From: Nitrospira sp.
Lineage (GTDB): Bacteria; Nitrospirota; Nitrospiria; Nitrospirales; Nitrospiraceae
DNA length: 64,000 nt
NCBI GenBank assembly: GCA_030123565.1
Contig: CP126122.1
Span: forward strand, 620,001-684,000
Reading direction: 5' to 3'
The position numbers were made by a program, and so were the translations under genes. Of this stretch, positions 1-8,991 are shown one piece after another (within the stretch, counting starts at the first letter, position 1; every line of letters starts with the position of its first letter). The notes beneath the pieces are model-generated. The model saw nothing but the letters and a program-made list of their open reading frames with translations, was not told the origin of the DNA and ran no database searches.

Positions 1-1
1 T

Positions 2-877
2 CGGACCACCATCACAGCAGGAATGGATTGGACGCCGATCATGGCCTCCCATCCGAACCTGATCGATTTTTCCATCATGGGCTACAATGGGAATCTCTGG
101 CAGCGTCTGCCGCAAATCACCCTCAAACATCAATTCACGGACAATGTGAACGGCTTGCTGACGGTCATGCGGTTCGAACGAGGCCTGTCGGCGATCCAGC
201 CGCAGACTCAGCGGCGCCCGTTTCAAGGCGCCGGCGCGGCGACGGTGGCGCCGGGAAGTTGCGGAGGAAACGGATTCGCCTGTTCCGAAAACGCCTTCAA
301 CGATCCGGTGCAGATGCCCTACGTCGGCACCCGCTTCGCCTACATGGGCACGGGCCAACAGCAGGGCCTGATGGTCGCACTCAACGCGGCTTTCCGGCAT
401 TACCGGTCCGCGCCGACCGCCGGGGGAATTCCTTCCGGCCAGGACATCAACTCGTATCTCGTGGGCGCCGAGTTCGCGGTGCCGCTGACCGCCAGGCTGA
501 AATTCACCGGCGAGATCGCCTATGGACAGGCGTTGGGCGTGGAGTTTTTCCGCTTCGGACAGGAGCGGAACCTGGGCACAGGCAAGGCGATCCGCACCCT
601 GGTCGGATGGGGCGAGTTGGATTATGCCTATGACCGGCGACACACCTTCATCGCCGGCTATGGATTCGACAATCCGCTGAATTCGGATTTACGGGGAACG
701 ACCGCCGGGCCGGATACGCAGTATCTGCTCAACCATCGGACCTATCTGACGGCCGTCCGCCACATTTGGGGAGACCTGTATGCGTCGTTTGAGTGGAATC
801 ACCTCATGACCGAATGGTCCACTGGTGAGCATTTTTCCGGAGACAATTTCATGCTCTCGACCTGGTACAACTTCTAG
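2..877 (+). CDS. Outer-membrane beta-barrel protein, 5' end outside window
   Basis: The reading frame is already open at base 2, so the N-terminus lies upstream and about 291 residues are visible. The sequence alternates short amphipathic strands rich in Tyr, Phe and Trp with glycine and asparagine turns, and it ends in a C-terminal Phe (STWYNF). That is the pattern of an outer-membrane barrel recognised by the Bam machinery. It lies 29 bases upstream of urtA on the same strand, so it may be a porin that passes urea or other small solutes into the periplasm. I cannot assign a porin family. An internal ATG at base 23 could be mistaken for the start, but the coding character continues upstream of it. 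Confidence 0.6.
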   Translation, partial: RTTITAGMDWTPIMASHPNLIDFSIMGYNGNLWQRLPQITLKHQFTDNVNGLLTVMRFERGLSAIQPQTQRRPFQGAGAATVAPGSCGGNGFACSENAFNDPVQMPYVGTRFAYMGTGQQQGLMVALNAAFRHYRSAPTAGGIPSGQDINSYLVGAEFAVPLTARLKFTGEIAYGQALGVEFFRFGQERNLGTGKAIRTLVGWGELDYAYDRRHTFIAGYGFDNPLNSDLRGTTAGPDTQYLLNHRTYLTAVRHIWGDLYASFEWNHLMTEWSTGEHFSGDNFMLSTWYNF

Positions 878-906
878 CCCGGACGGGTGACGAAAGGAGC
901 AGAAGG

Positions 907-2271
907 ATGAACGCGCAGAATCCATCGAGTGCGGATGAGACGATCGCCGATAACAGGCAGACAGGACTGCCGTCACGGCGCGAATTCCTGCTGCAGAGTT
1001 CGCGAACCGCGGCCGGCATCGGGGTGGCGGCCTTGCTGGGCAACCTGGGCCAGTGGGCGCTGTCCTATGGAGCCGACAAGGAGCCGATCAAGATCGGGGT
1101 CTTGCATTCGCTCAGCGGCACGATGGCGATCAGCGAAGTGTCCTTGAAGGATGTCGTGTCGATGGCGGTGGAAGCGATCAATGCGAAGGGCGGCGTGCTG
1201 GGCCGCCAACTGAAACCGGTGATCGTCGATCCTGCTTCCAACTGGGACCTGTTCGCGGAGAAGGCCAAACAATTGCTGGTGCAGGACAAGGTGGCGGTGG
1301 TGTTCGGCTGCTGGACGTCGGTTAGCCGGAAATCCGTATTGCCCGTGTTCGAAAAGAACAATGGCTTGCTCTTCTATCCCGTGCAGTACGAAGGCGAAGA
1401 ATGTTCCCGTAACGTCTTCTATACAGGGGCGGCGGTGAATCAGCAGGCGGTACCGGCCGTGGAATATCTGATGGGCAAGGAAGGAGGCGGGTACAAGAAG
1501 TTCTATCTGCTTGGGACCGACTACGTCTATCCGCGGACCACGAACAAAATCCTGCGGGCTATGTTGCTCGCCAAGAAGGTGTCCGCAGCCAACATCATGG
1601 AGGAGTACACGCCGTTTCACCATCAAGATTATCAGACCATCGTGGGGAAGATTAAGAAGTTCGCCGCCGGCGGCGGCGCCTGCGTGATCAGCACCATCAA
1701 CGGCGACAGCAACGTGCCGTTCTACAAAGAATTCGCGAACCAGGGATTGCGGGCGGACGACGCGCCGATTATGGCGTTCAGCGTCGCGGAGGATGAGTTG
1801 CGGGGCATGGACAAGACGGCGCTGGTCGGCCATCTGGCGGCCTGGAATTATTACCAGAGCGTGGACACGCCGCAGAACAAGCAGTTCGTGGCCGACTTCA
1901 AAGCCTACTGCAAAAAGAACAATCTGCCGGACGGCGACAAGCGCGTCACCGACGATCCGATCGAAGCCGCCTACTTCGGTGTACATGTCTGGAAGCAGGC
2001 GGTGGAGAAGGCCGGCACGACCGACGTGGATGCGGTGCGTAAGGCCGTCTACGGGCAGAAGTTCCTTGCCCCCGGCGGCGAGATCATGATGGACGAGGCC
2101 AACCACCATACGCACAAGCCGGTGTTGATCGGCGAAATCATGAAAGACGGACAGTTCAAGGTGGTCTGGCGATCGAAGGGCCTGGTCAAGCCGGAGCCTT
2201 GGAGCGAATATACGAATCCCGAGAAGGGGTGCGACTGGGTGAAACACCAAGGGACCTACAAGAAGGCCTGA
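907..2271 (+). CDS. urtA: Urea ABC transporter, substrate-binding protein UrtA
   Basis: This 454-residue protein is a periplasmic type-1 ligand-binding protein of the branched-chain amino acid/urea class, and it delivers urea to the UrtBC permease. A twin-arginine signal (SRREFL near residue 28, followed by a hydrophobic stretch) suggests Tat export. The mature part begins with the family's typical IKIGVLHSLSGTMAISE. A Shine-Dalgarno-like GAAAGGAG lies just upstream of the ATG. It is the first gene of a complete urt set in the usual A-B-C-D-E order, which makes urea the likely substrate rather than amino acids. Confidence 0.95.
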   Translation: MNAQNPSSADETIADNRQTGLPSRREFLLQSSRTAAGIGVAALLGNLGQWALSYGADKEPIKIGVLHSLSGTMAISEVSLKDVVSMAVEAINAKGGVLGRQLKPVIVDPASNWDLFAEKAKQLLVQDKVAVVFGCWTSVSRKSVLPVFEKNNGLLFYPVQYEGEECSRNVFYTGAAVNQQAVPAVEYLMGKEGGGYKKFYLLGTDYVYPRTTNKILRAMLLAKKVSAANIMEEYTPFHHQDYQTIVGKIKKFAAGGGACVISTINGDSNVPFYKEFANQGLRADDAPIMAFSVAEDELRGMDKTALVGHLAAWNYYQSVDTPQNKQFVADFKAYCKKNNLPDGDKRVTDDPIEAAYFGVHVWKQAVEKAGTTDVDAVRKAVYGQKFLAPGGEIMMDEANHHTHKPVLIGEIMKDGQFKVVWRSKGLVKPEPWSEYTNPEKGCDWVKHQGTYKKA

Positions 2272-2299
2272 TGTGGACGAGACAGGCAAGGCATCTTGT

Positions 2300-3862
2300 A
2301 TGGATGAGGCGAGGCTGCTGATGAGGAGCAGGGCGGGGACGGCGGTGATCGCATGGTGCCTGGTGTGGGCCCTGCCGGACGGCCTGGCCGCAGAGCCGGA
2401 AAAGAGTGTCGCTCAGCTGTCTGCGTTGGAGCAGGCGCTGGCAGACCTGCCGAGCGAGGATGAGACCAAACGGGAGCGTGCGATCCTCGTCTTGATCGAG
2501 CAGGGTGACGCGAGCTTCCTGCCGCGTTTGGACGACCTGCGGGCGAACGCGGATCGCAGTCTCCGCCTGGCCATCAAACCGGTGGCCGATCTGTGGCGGA
2601 ATCGAGCCAACTTGACCGATCCGGATGCAGATACCAGACGCTCTGCCGCGACCGACCTCGGAGCGAGCGGGAGAATCCTGGCCATTTCCTGGTTGGAGGC
2701 GGCGGCGGCCAAGGAATCCCACCGCTGGGTGCGTTATGCGATGGAGGAGTCGACGCAGTTGCTGAGGCTCGCGTCCGACGATCCGGCCGTCAAGGTCGAG
2801 GCCGCAGCGAAACTGGGCGAGCTGCGCAGTCAAAATGCCGTGCCGGCGTTGAAGGAACTGGTGCAGGCCGCGAACGAGCCGAGCGCGACCGACCGGCAGA
2901 AGACCGTCGCGCGGGCCGCCGCTGCCGCCGTCGAACGGATTGAAACCTGGAACGTCTGGTCCACGGCGATCGAAACCCTGTTTCGCGGCATCAGTCTGAG
3001 TTCCATCCTGCTCATCATGGCCCTCGGGCTCGCGATCGTGTTCGGTTTGATGGGCGTCATCAACATGGCCCACGGCGAATTGATGATGATCGGCGCCTAT
3101 GCCACGTTCGTGATGCAGGAATGTTTCAAGGCCTATTTCCCATCGGCCTGGTTCGATGCCTACTACCTTGCGGCCCTCCCTGCCTCGTTTTGTGCGGCGG
3201 CGCTGTTCGGTTTGATCCTGGAAATGACCGTGATTCGCATCCTCTATGGCCGTCCGTTGGAGACGATGTTGGCGACTTGGGGGGTCAGTCTGGTGTTGAT
3301 TCAAGCGGCGCGCATCTACTTCGGGGATTTGACGGCGGTCGCCGCTCCTGCCTGGCTCAGCGGCGGGGCGCAGGTCATGGTGGGGGTCTTTCTGCCCTTC
3401 AATCGCCTGTTCATCATCGGTCTGTCCATCCTCTGTGTCGCCGGCATCTATGCGCTGCTCTTCCGGTCCGGCATTGGCCTGCGGGTCCGGGCCGTCACGC
3501 AGAACCGCAACATGAGCGCCTGCCTGGGCATCCCCACCAGGAAAGTGGATGCCTACACCTTTGCCTTCGGGTCCGGTCTGGCCGGAATCGCGGGGTGGGC
3601 CTTGACCCTGGTCGGGAATGTCGAACCGGGACTCGGACAGAACTACATCGTGGATTCCTTCATGGTCGTGGTGACCGGCGGCGTCGGAAAACTCGCCGGG
3701 ACCATCATCGCGTCATTGGGGATCGGAGGGTTGAATAAATTGCTGGAACCGAGTCTCGGGGCCGTGTATGGAAAGGTGTTGATCCTGGTGCTGGTGATTC
3801 TCTTCCTGCAGCGGCGACCGTCGGGGTTGTTCGCGATCAAGGGGCGGCATGCCGATGCCTGA
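2300..3862 (+). CDS. urtB: Urea ABC transporter permease UrtB
   Basis: An inner-membrane permease of the LivH type with an N-terminal extension of about 200 residues. The extension starts with a signal-like segment (ALPDGLAAE) and then contains HEAT-like alpha-helical repeats, a feature known for UrtB but not LivH. The membrane domain begins near SSILLIMALGLAIVFGLMG, with the conserved NMAHGELMMIGAY segment. The start is uncertain: a GTG at 2273, just after the urtA stop, has an AAGG at good spacing, whereas ATG 2300 or 2321 would place the signal peptide closer to the N-terminus. The 3' end overlaps urtC by 14 bases, implying translational coupling. Confidence 0.93.
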   Translation: MDEARLLMRSRAGTAVIAWCLVWALPDGLAAEPEKSVAQLSALEQALADLPSEDETKRERAILVLIEQGDASFLPRLDDLRANADRSLRLAIKPVADLWRNRANLTDPDADTRRSAATDLGASGRILAISWLEAAAAKESHRWVRYAMEESTQLLRLASDDPAVKVEAAAKLGELRSQNAVPALKELVQAANEPSATDRQKTVARAAAAAVERIETWNVWSTAIETLFRGISLSSILLIMALGLAIVFGLMGVINMAHGELMMIGAYATFVMQECFKAYFPSAWFDAYYLAALPASFCAAALFGLILEMTVIRILYGRPLETMLATWGVSLVLIQAARIYFGDLTAVAAPAWLSGGAQVMVGVFLPFNRLFIIGLSILCVAGIYALLFRSGIGLRVRAVTQNRNMSACLGIPTRKVDAYTFAFGSGLAGIAGWALTLVGNVEPGLGQNYIVDSFMVVVTGGVGKLAGTIIASLGIGGLNKLLEPSLGAVYGKVLILVLVILFLQRRPSGLFAIKGRHADA

Positions 3863-4997
3863 ACCACACGCGATCACGCGAGAAGGCAAAGAGAGCACCG
3901 CCTTTTGGATCGTCGGTTTCGTCCTTCTCTTCGTCCTTCCGGTCCTCAACGTGCTGCCGCCGGAAGATTCCTGGTGGCACGTCTCCGACTTTGCCCTCAA
4001 TCGATTCGGCAAGTTCCTGGCCTTCGCCATTCTGGCGCTCGGCCTCGATCTGATCTGGGGCTATGCGGGCATTCTCAGTTTAGGACAAGGGGTCTTCTTC
4101 GGGCTGGGCGCCTATTGCATGGGCATGCATCTCATGCTGACGATCGGGAGCGAGAGTGTGTACGGCAGCGCCTTGCCCGACTTCATGGTGTGGAATCAGG
4201 TCAAGGAATTGCCGTTCTTCTGGAAGCCCTTCTACAGTTTTCCCATGGCGTTCCTGGCGGGGTTGCTGGTTCCGGCCCTCTGCGCGCTCCTGTTCGGGTT
4301 CCTGGCCTTTCGGAGCCGCATCCGCGGTGTCTACTTCGCGATCATCACCCAGGCCTTGGCCCTCCTGGCCTGGCTGGTCTTCAATCGCAACGAAACGAAT
4401 CTCGGGGGGACCAACGGTCTGACGGATTTCAAACAGATCCTGGGCTTCCGCCTGTCCGAGCCCGGGACACAGCTCGCGCTCTATGTCCTCACCGTCTTGT
4501 GCCTGGGCGCGGCCTACATGCTCTGCCGCTGGATCATCGCCTCGCGGGCCGGGCGGGTCCTGGTCGCCATCCGCGACAGCGAACAACGGGTGTTGTTTTC
4601 CGGCTACTCGCCGGCCGATTACAAGTTGTTCGTGTTTGTCGTGTCGGCTGCGCTGGCGGGGCTTGCGGGAATGCTCTATGTTCCGCAGGTCGGCATCATC
4701 ACCCCGGCGCAGATCGGGGTTCTGCCCTCGCTTGAAATGGTGATCTGGGTTGCGGTGGGAGGCCGTGCCACGTTGGTGGGGGCGATCGTCGGCGCCGTGG
4801 GGGTGAACCTGGGGCGCAGCATCCTGACCAACCACTTTCCAGAACTGTGGCCCTTCTTCCTGGGCGGACTGTTCGTGGCCGTCGTGCTCCTGTTCCCGGA
4901 CGGCGTGATGGGCTTGACCAACAAGACGCACGAGAAGATCGCGGATTGGGCCATCCGTTGGCGTAAGGCCCAGGTCGTCGAGGAGAAGCAGGCGTGA
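3849..4997 (+). CDS. urtC: Urea ABC transporter permease UrtC
   Basis: A 382-residue LivM-type inner-membrane permease that pairs with UrtB. Hydrophobic segments run through most of the length, and the typical motifs are present: GYAGILSLGQGVFFGLGAY near residues 75-95, TNLGGTNGLTDF mid-protein and VGGRATLVGAIVGA near the end. The start ATG lies inside the end of urtB in another frame, and the 3' end overlaps the urtD start by four bases (GTGA), so the three genes are probably translated from one message. Confidence 0.95.
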   Translation: MPMPEPHAITREGKESTAFWIVGFVLLFVLPVLNVLPPEDSWWHVSDFALNRFGKFLAFAILALGLDLIWGYAGILSLGQGVFFGLGAYCMGMHLMLTIGSESVYGSALPDFMVWNQVKELPFFWKPFYSFPMAFLAGLLVPALCALLFGFLAFRSRIRGVYFAIITQALALLAWLVFNRNETNLGGTNGLTDFKQILGFRLSEPGTQLALYVLTVLCLGAAYMLCRWIIASRAGRVLVAIRDSEQRVLFSGYSPADYKLFVFVVSAALAGLAGMLYVPQVGIITPAQIGVLPSLEMVIWVAVGGRATLVGAIVGAVGVNLGRSILTNHFPELWPFFLGGLFVAVVLLFPDGVMGLTNKTHEKIADWAIRWRKAQVVEEKQA

Positions 4998-5761
4998 CCG
5001 AGCACGGCTCCATCATCTATTTGGAAGGCGTCACCGTCGAATACGACGGGTTCAAGGCTTTGAACAACCTGAACTTCATCGTCAACCATCGTGAACTGCG
5101 GGTCGTGATCGGGCCGAACGGAGCCGGCAAGACGACGTTGCTCGACGTGATTTCAGGGAAGACCACCCCGGCGGCGGGACGCGTGATCTTCGGGAAAGAC
5201 AGGGACCTCGTCGGGATGCGGGAGGATGAGATCACGCAGCTCGGCATCGGAAGGAAATTCCAGGCCCCATCGATCTACGGCAACCTGACCGTCTGGGAAA
5301 ATTTGGACCTGTCGTTGAGCCGCGCCAGCAAGGGCGTACTGGCGACGTTGCTGGGCCGCTCGACGGCGGCGGAACGGGAACAGATCGACCGCACCCTGGA
5401 GACCATCGGCTTGAAGGACCAGGTGCAGCTTCGCGCGGGATCACTGTCGCACGGCCAGAAACAATGGCTTGAGATCGGGATGGTCATTTTGCAGGACCCG
5501 GAGTTGTTGCTGGTCGATGAACCGGTAGCCGGCATGACGGACGAGGAGACCGAACAGACCGGGCGGTTGCTCCAGTCGTTGGCTGAGAAACACGCGATCA
5601 TCGTGATCGAGCACGACATGGAGTTCGTGCGGCAGATCGCCCGCATTGTGACGGTCTTGCACGAAGGGACCGTCATTTGCGAAGGTCCGGTGGAGAAGGT
5701 TCAGGCGGACGACAGGGTGCGCGAGATTTATCTGGGCAGGCAGAAAGTGGCGCACATGTGA
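4994..5761 (+). CDS. urtD: Urea ABC transporter ATP-binding protein UrtD
   Basis: A 255-residue cytoplasmic ABC ATPase of the LivG type. Walker A is GPNGAGKTTLLD near residue 38, the signature loop is LSHGQKQWLEIGM, Walker B is LLLVDEPVAGM, and the switch His lies in VIEHDMEFV. The signature LSHGQ instead of LSGGQ is common in UrtD. Translation starts at a GTG that overlaps the urtC stop. A 145-base repeat-bearing gap follows before urtE, which is unusual within an otherwise overlapping operon. Confidence 0.94.
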   Translation: MTEHGSIIYLEGVTVEYDGFKALNNLNFIVNHRELRVVIGPNGAGKTTLLDVISGKTTPAAGRVIFGKDRDLVGMREDEITQLGIGRKFQAPSIYGNLTVWENLDLSLSRASKGVLATLLGRSTAAEREQIDRTLETIGLKDQVQLRAGSLSHGQKQWLEIGMVILQDPELLLVDEPVAGMTDEETEQTGRLLQSLAEKHAIIVIEHDMEFVRQIARIVTVLHEGTVICEGPVEKVQADDRVREIYLGRQKVAHM

Positions 5762-5764
5762 CGG

Positions 5765-5903
5765 ATATTGAAAAGGGCCTCCAGCGTCGTTCTCGGCTCG
5801 AAAAGATCCTCAACGTACCCCGGAGGGTACGCCTCCGGTCTTTTCTTGCCTGCGGCCTTGCTGGAAGCCATTTTGAACATCCTGCTGGAACCGGCAAAGC
5901 AAA
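5765..5903 (+). repeat. Interspersed palindromic repeat between urtD and urtE
   Basis: This non-coding insert contains CAGCGTCGTTCTCGGCTCGA, part of a 28-base stretch at 5782-5809 that is identical at 52960-52987. The middle is an inverted repeat (GTACCCCGGAGGGTACGCCT region) flanked by AAAAGATC and GGTCTTTTC arms. The right end mirrors the left loosely (CTGCTGGA against TCCAGC). The structure resembles a small non-autonomous or REP-like element. Its position inside the urt operon may weaken coupling of urtE or form a processing site; that is inference. Confidence 0.7.
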
Positions 5904-5906
5904 ACC

Positions 5907-6617
5907 ATGCTGACTCTTGAAAAGGTCAACGTCTACTACGGCGAGAGCCATATCCTGCGCAACGTCTCGTTTCAGATCGAGGCTGGTCAGGTAGCCTGTG
6001 TGATGGGCCGCAACGGCGTCGGGAAATCTACGACGCTCAAAGCCATCATGGGGCTGTTGCCGCTGCGCAGCGGGCAGGTCTTTTTCGACGGAGCGGACCT
6101 CACCAGGGAACCGACCGACCGGCGGGCCAGGCGCGGGCTTGCCTATGTGCCGCAGGGGCGGGAGATCATCCCTCATTTGACGGTCCGCCAAAACCTTCAA
6201 TTGGGCTATTGGGCGCGCGGGAACCGGGCGAACGGCCATTCCGAACAGGCAGCCTTCGACGAGGTCTATCGGCTGTTCCCCAAGCTCACGCAGATTTTGG
6301 AGCGGCCAGGAGGAGTCTTGAGCGGCGGGGAGCAGCAGCAATTAGCGATCGGACGTGCGCTGCTGTCGAATCCCAAAGTGCTGCTGCTGGATGAACCGAC
6401 CGAGGGCATTCAGCCGTCGATCGTCGATCAGATCGAAGACGTCATCATCGGATTCAAAACGGCCCGCCGGTTTGCGATCGTCCTGGTCGAGCAGGGCCTG
6501 CATTTCGCGGCACGGTTGGCGGACAGCTACGTAGTGATGGCCAAAGGGGCGGTGGTGGCGGCGGGGCGTGCAAATGAGTTGACCCATGAGCAGGTCAGGC
6601 AGCATCTTATTGTGTAG
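5907..6617 (+). CDS. urtE: Urea ABC transporter ATP-binding protein UrtE
   Basis: A 236-residue ABC ATPase of the LivF type, the second ATPase of the urea importer. Walker A is GRNGVGKSTTLKAI near residue 36, the signature is LSGGEQQQLAIGRAL, and Walker B is VLLLDEPTEGIQPS. The start ATG lacks a clear Shine-Dalgarno sequence and follows the repeat-bearing gap after urtD. It closes the urt set. Confidence 0.94.
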   Translation: MLTLEKVNVYYGESHILRNVSFQIEAGQVACVMGRNGVGKSTTLKAIMGLLPLRSGQVFFDGADLTREPTDRRARRGLAYVPQGREIIPHLTVRQNLQLGYWARGNRANGHSEQAAFDEVYRLFPKLTQILERPGGVLSGGEQQQLAIGRALLSNPKVLLLDEPTEGIQPSIVDQIEDVIIGFKTARRFAIVLVEQGLHFAARLADSYVVMAKGAVVAAGRANELTHEQVRQHLIV

Positions 6618-6679
6618 GAAGAGGCAGTCGAGGCCAAAGCTGTTCTGTTTCTTGGGAGGAAGAACCATGCGCAGTTGAA

Positions 6680-6976
6680 CCCAGAATTCGCGGTGAATTG
6701 CTCGAGGATGCCGGCGGATTCGTGTCATGCGGAGGGACGACGGATAATCGACCGCGAGCCAACGTCTGCTATGGAGCCACATCGACGACAGCGGCTCCGG
6801 CCGTTGCGCAACCCTTGTGGGAAGTCACCTCGACGATACAATACAAGCCGTTCAAATCGCTCATCACCCGGCTCGAATATCGGTACGACAAGTCCAACCA
6901 CAACGTCTTTCAACTCGGAGGGGGCGCAACCGGCTATCAACCCACGCTGTCGGTGGAAGCGAGCTATCTGTTCTGA
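6680..6976 (+). pseudogene. 3' remnant of a BBP2-type porin gene
   Basis: About 95 codons with no proper start translate to a sequence closely matching the C-terminus of the complete porin at 26359-27690. Shared pieces include RGE-x-x-EDAGGF, CYGAT/CFGAT with TTAA, VAQ-x-LWE, SLITR-x-E-x-RYDKS and the terminal YLF. Homology begins abruptly near base 6683, about 65 bases after the urtE stop, so the upstream three quarters of a porin gene have been deleted. The fragment still ends with a natural stop. It overlaps the convergent urea channel gene by 13 bases. Confidence 0.8.
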
Positions 6977-8043
6977 TCGGTCCGACGCAGACGAAGATGC
7001 TCTTCCGGGGTTGTGGCTTCTGACGCCGGAATGAGGACCAGCGCCTGAAAGCCTTCCACAGCCAACAGCATGAGCCAGGTGACGAATACAAAGGCCGAGG
7101 TGAGCACCGGCATGCCGGTCGGTTCCAGCCAGATTCCTATGGAAGCCCAGACACGCGCCGTAACGACCACGCCCAGAATGATGTAGAGCAATGCGGGCAG
7201 GTTCAGGACGAGAAACATGCCGCCCAACGCCATGGCGGTCAAGGCGGCATTATACCCGAACAAGCCGTCCTGGATCGCCGCGTCGTGTGCGCCGTACAGG
7301 ACCGCGGAGCCGACGGCCAGGGTCGAACCGAGGAACGCCATCAGCGCGCCGATCCGTGTATTGACGGCGATGCCGATGAGGATGATCACGCCGGATACCC
7401 AATTGTCTTGGAAAAAGATTTCCGCGATGCCGTTCGTAATCCCATAGAACCAGGTTTCCCAAGTATAGTCCGGTCTTGGACCGCTGAAATCAGAGGGTGA
7501 GGTCGGTTTGATGGCCGAGGAGACGTCGATAGTCGTGAATTGCAAGAGCGCCGCAAGAAAGAACCATCCGGACAGCACAAAAGGCATGGTCAGGCCGGGC
7601 ACTTTATGGGGACCCAGCAGGGCCCCGAACGCGGGTACGAGGATCGACGTGAACGCTGCGCTGACGACGATGTATAGCCATAAGTACCCGTTCGGCGCAT
7701 TCCCGTGAGCAAAGTTCTGACCGGTGTAAGCGACCAACGCCAATCCGATCAAGGCTCCGTTGAAACCGAATAGACCGTTCTCGACCATGGTCCGATCGGC
7801 CTTCAGCCACAGCGCCGTCAGGGTGCCGGTGAGGGTTCCGATCAAGCACACCGTGCCGTAGATTCCGGAATTGTAGTAGAGGGCGGCGAGGATGATCGCC
7901 CCGGAAATCGGATTGTTTTGGAAGACGACCTGTCCGACTCCTCGCAACACCCAATCGACGATGCCTAGGCGGGGATGGTTCCGGAATCGGTCTCTCCACG
8001 CGATCGCGGCCACCAGTCCTCCCTTGCAGGATTCCTTACGCAC
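6964..8043 (-). CDS. Urea transporter, UT family channel
   Basis: A 359-residue integral membrane protein matching the UT family of urea channels. It has two homologous halves, each carrying the hallmark pattern: FQNNPISGAIILAALYY with GLFGFNGALIGLAL in the first half, and FQDNWVSGVIILIGIAV with GLFGYNAALTAMALG in the second. Such channels move urea passively or with slight coupling, complementing the high-affinity Urt system. It is transcribed divergently from the urease operon and convergently with the porin remnant. The start is a GTG at 8043. Confidence 0.88.
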   Translation of the reverse strand: MRKESCKGGLVAAIAWRDRFRNHPRLGIVDWVLRGVGQVVFQNNPISGAIILAALYYNSGIYGTVCLIGTLTGTLTALWLKADRTMVENGLFGFNGALIGLALVAYTGQNFAHGNAPNGYLWLYIVVSAAFTSILVPAFGALLGPHKVPGLTMPFVLSGWFFLAALLQFTTIDVSSAIKPTSPSDFSGPRPDYTWETWFYGITNGIAEIFFQDNWVSGVIILIGIAVNTRIGALMAFLGSTLAVGSAVLYGAHDAAIQDGLFGYNAALTAMALGGMFLVLNLPALLYIILGVVVTARVWASIGIWLEPTGMPVLTSAFVFVTWLMLLAVEGFQALVLIPASEATTPEEHLRLRRTDQNR

Positions 8044-8062
8044 ATCTACAGAAGAGAGCGCC

Positions 8063-8091
8063 TTGACAGAGGCGGAATCCTAGACTAGCAT
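8063..8091 (+). promoter_or_regulatory. Sigma70-like promoter for the urease operon
   Basis: TTGACA at 8063-8068 and TAGCAT at 8086-8091 are separated by 17 bases, facing ureA. The predicted transcript starts near 8098, within the hairpin that follows. It lies in the 109-base gap between the urea channel and ureA. Confidence 0.5.
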
Positions 8092-8092
8092 T

Positions 8093-8112
8093 CCCCCGCT
8101 TGCAAGAGGGGG
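8093..8112 (+). other. Hairpin in the ureA leader
   Basis: CCCCCGCTTG pairs with CAAGAGGGGG to form a stem of nine pairs with one mismatch. No T-run follows, so it is not an intrinsic terminator. It lies at or just after the predicted transcription start and could be an operator or an mRNA-stabilising stem. Confidence 0.45.
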
Positions 8113-8152
8113 TTGGGAGTTGGAGACGGCGTAACCCAGGAGAGGTGAGCCC

Positions 8153-8455
8153 ATGCATTTGACGCCGAGGGAGCAGGAAAAGCTCCTGATCTATGTCGCG
8201 GCGAATTTGGCCAAGGATCGCAAGGCCCGAGGTCTGAAGTTGAATCACCCCGAAACCATCGCGTACCTCACCGCCGCCATTCTCGAAGGAATCCGTGACG
8301 GACGATCCGTGTCCGATCTCATGACCTATGGAACCAGGCTCCTCTCACGGAAGGATGTCATGCCAGGCGTGCCCGAGATGATCCATGAGTTCCAGGTGGA
8401 AGGGACGTTCCCGGACGGGACCAAACTCGTGACCGTCCACGATCCGATTCGTTGA
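8153..8455 (+). CDS. ureA: Urease subunit gamma
   Basis: A 100-residue small structural subunit of the nickel urease, the standard length for a separate UreA. It begins [17 protein letters not shown] and contains [10 protein letters not shown] and [20 protein letters not shown], all hallmarks of the gamma subunit. AGGAGAGGTGA precedes the ATG. It is the first gene of ureABCFGD, and the downstream ureB follows closely. Confidence 0.97.
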   Translation: MHLTPREQEKLLIYVAANLAKDRKARGLKLNHPETIAYLTAAILEGIRDGRSVSDLMTYGTRLLSRKDVMPGVPEMIHEFQVEGTFPDGTKLVTVHDPIR

Positions 8456-8502
8456 CATCGACGCTGTGGGGTTCATCGACGTTCATGCCAGGAGGGGTTG
8501 GG

Positions 8503-8991
8503 ATGGCGAGAAACACCAAACGTGCTCCGGCCAAACGAGCGACGAAACGGACAGCCTCAAAAAGTGAACCGTCGTTGGAGGCCGTCATTCGAGCCGAACT
8601 GGCCAAGCCGGTGATTCCCGGGCAGATCCTGTTGGCGTCCGGTGAGATCGAAGCGTTCAAGGGACGTGAAACCAAGAGCCTGACCGTGGCGAATACGGGC
8701 GACCGCCCGATCCAAGTCGGCTCGCATTGCCATTTCTTCGAAGTGAATCGGGCCCTTCGGTTCGACCGCGAACAAACGTTCGGATTCAAGCTCTGCATTC
8801 CTGCCGGGACCGCGGCACGGTTCGAGCCGGGCGAAGAAAAACAGGTGACCCTCGTGGCGTTTGCCGGCAAACGGGTCGTCCACGGCATCAACGGCCTCAC
8901 CGATGGTTCGCTGGACGATCCCCGCCTCAAAGCCCAAGCGGTGGCTCGCGCACAAGAACGCGGATTCATCCGAAAGGGAGGCGCTCGGTGA
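8503..8991 (+). CDS. ureB: Urease subunit beta
   Basis: A beta subunit of about 162 residues with the core [13 protein letters not shown], followed by a conserved [18 protein letters not shown] segment and [11 protein letters not shown]. An upstream TTG at 8452 would overlap ureA, but ATG 8503 has AGGAGGGG at ideal spacing, so I chose it. The N-terminus carries an extra basic, Lys/Arg-rich stretch (about 25 residues) compared with a minimal UreB. The gene ends overlapping the GTG of ureC. Confidence 0.95.
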   Translation: MARNTKRAPAKRATKRTASKSEPSLEAVIRAELAKPVIPGQILLASGEIEAFKGRETKSLTVANTGDRPIQVGSHCHFFEVNRALRFDREQTFGFKLCIPAGTAARFEPGEEKQVTLVAFAGKRVVHGINGLTDGSLDDPRLKAQAVARAQERGFIRKGGAR

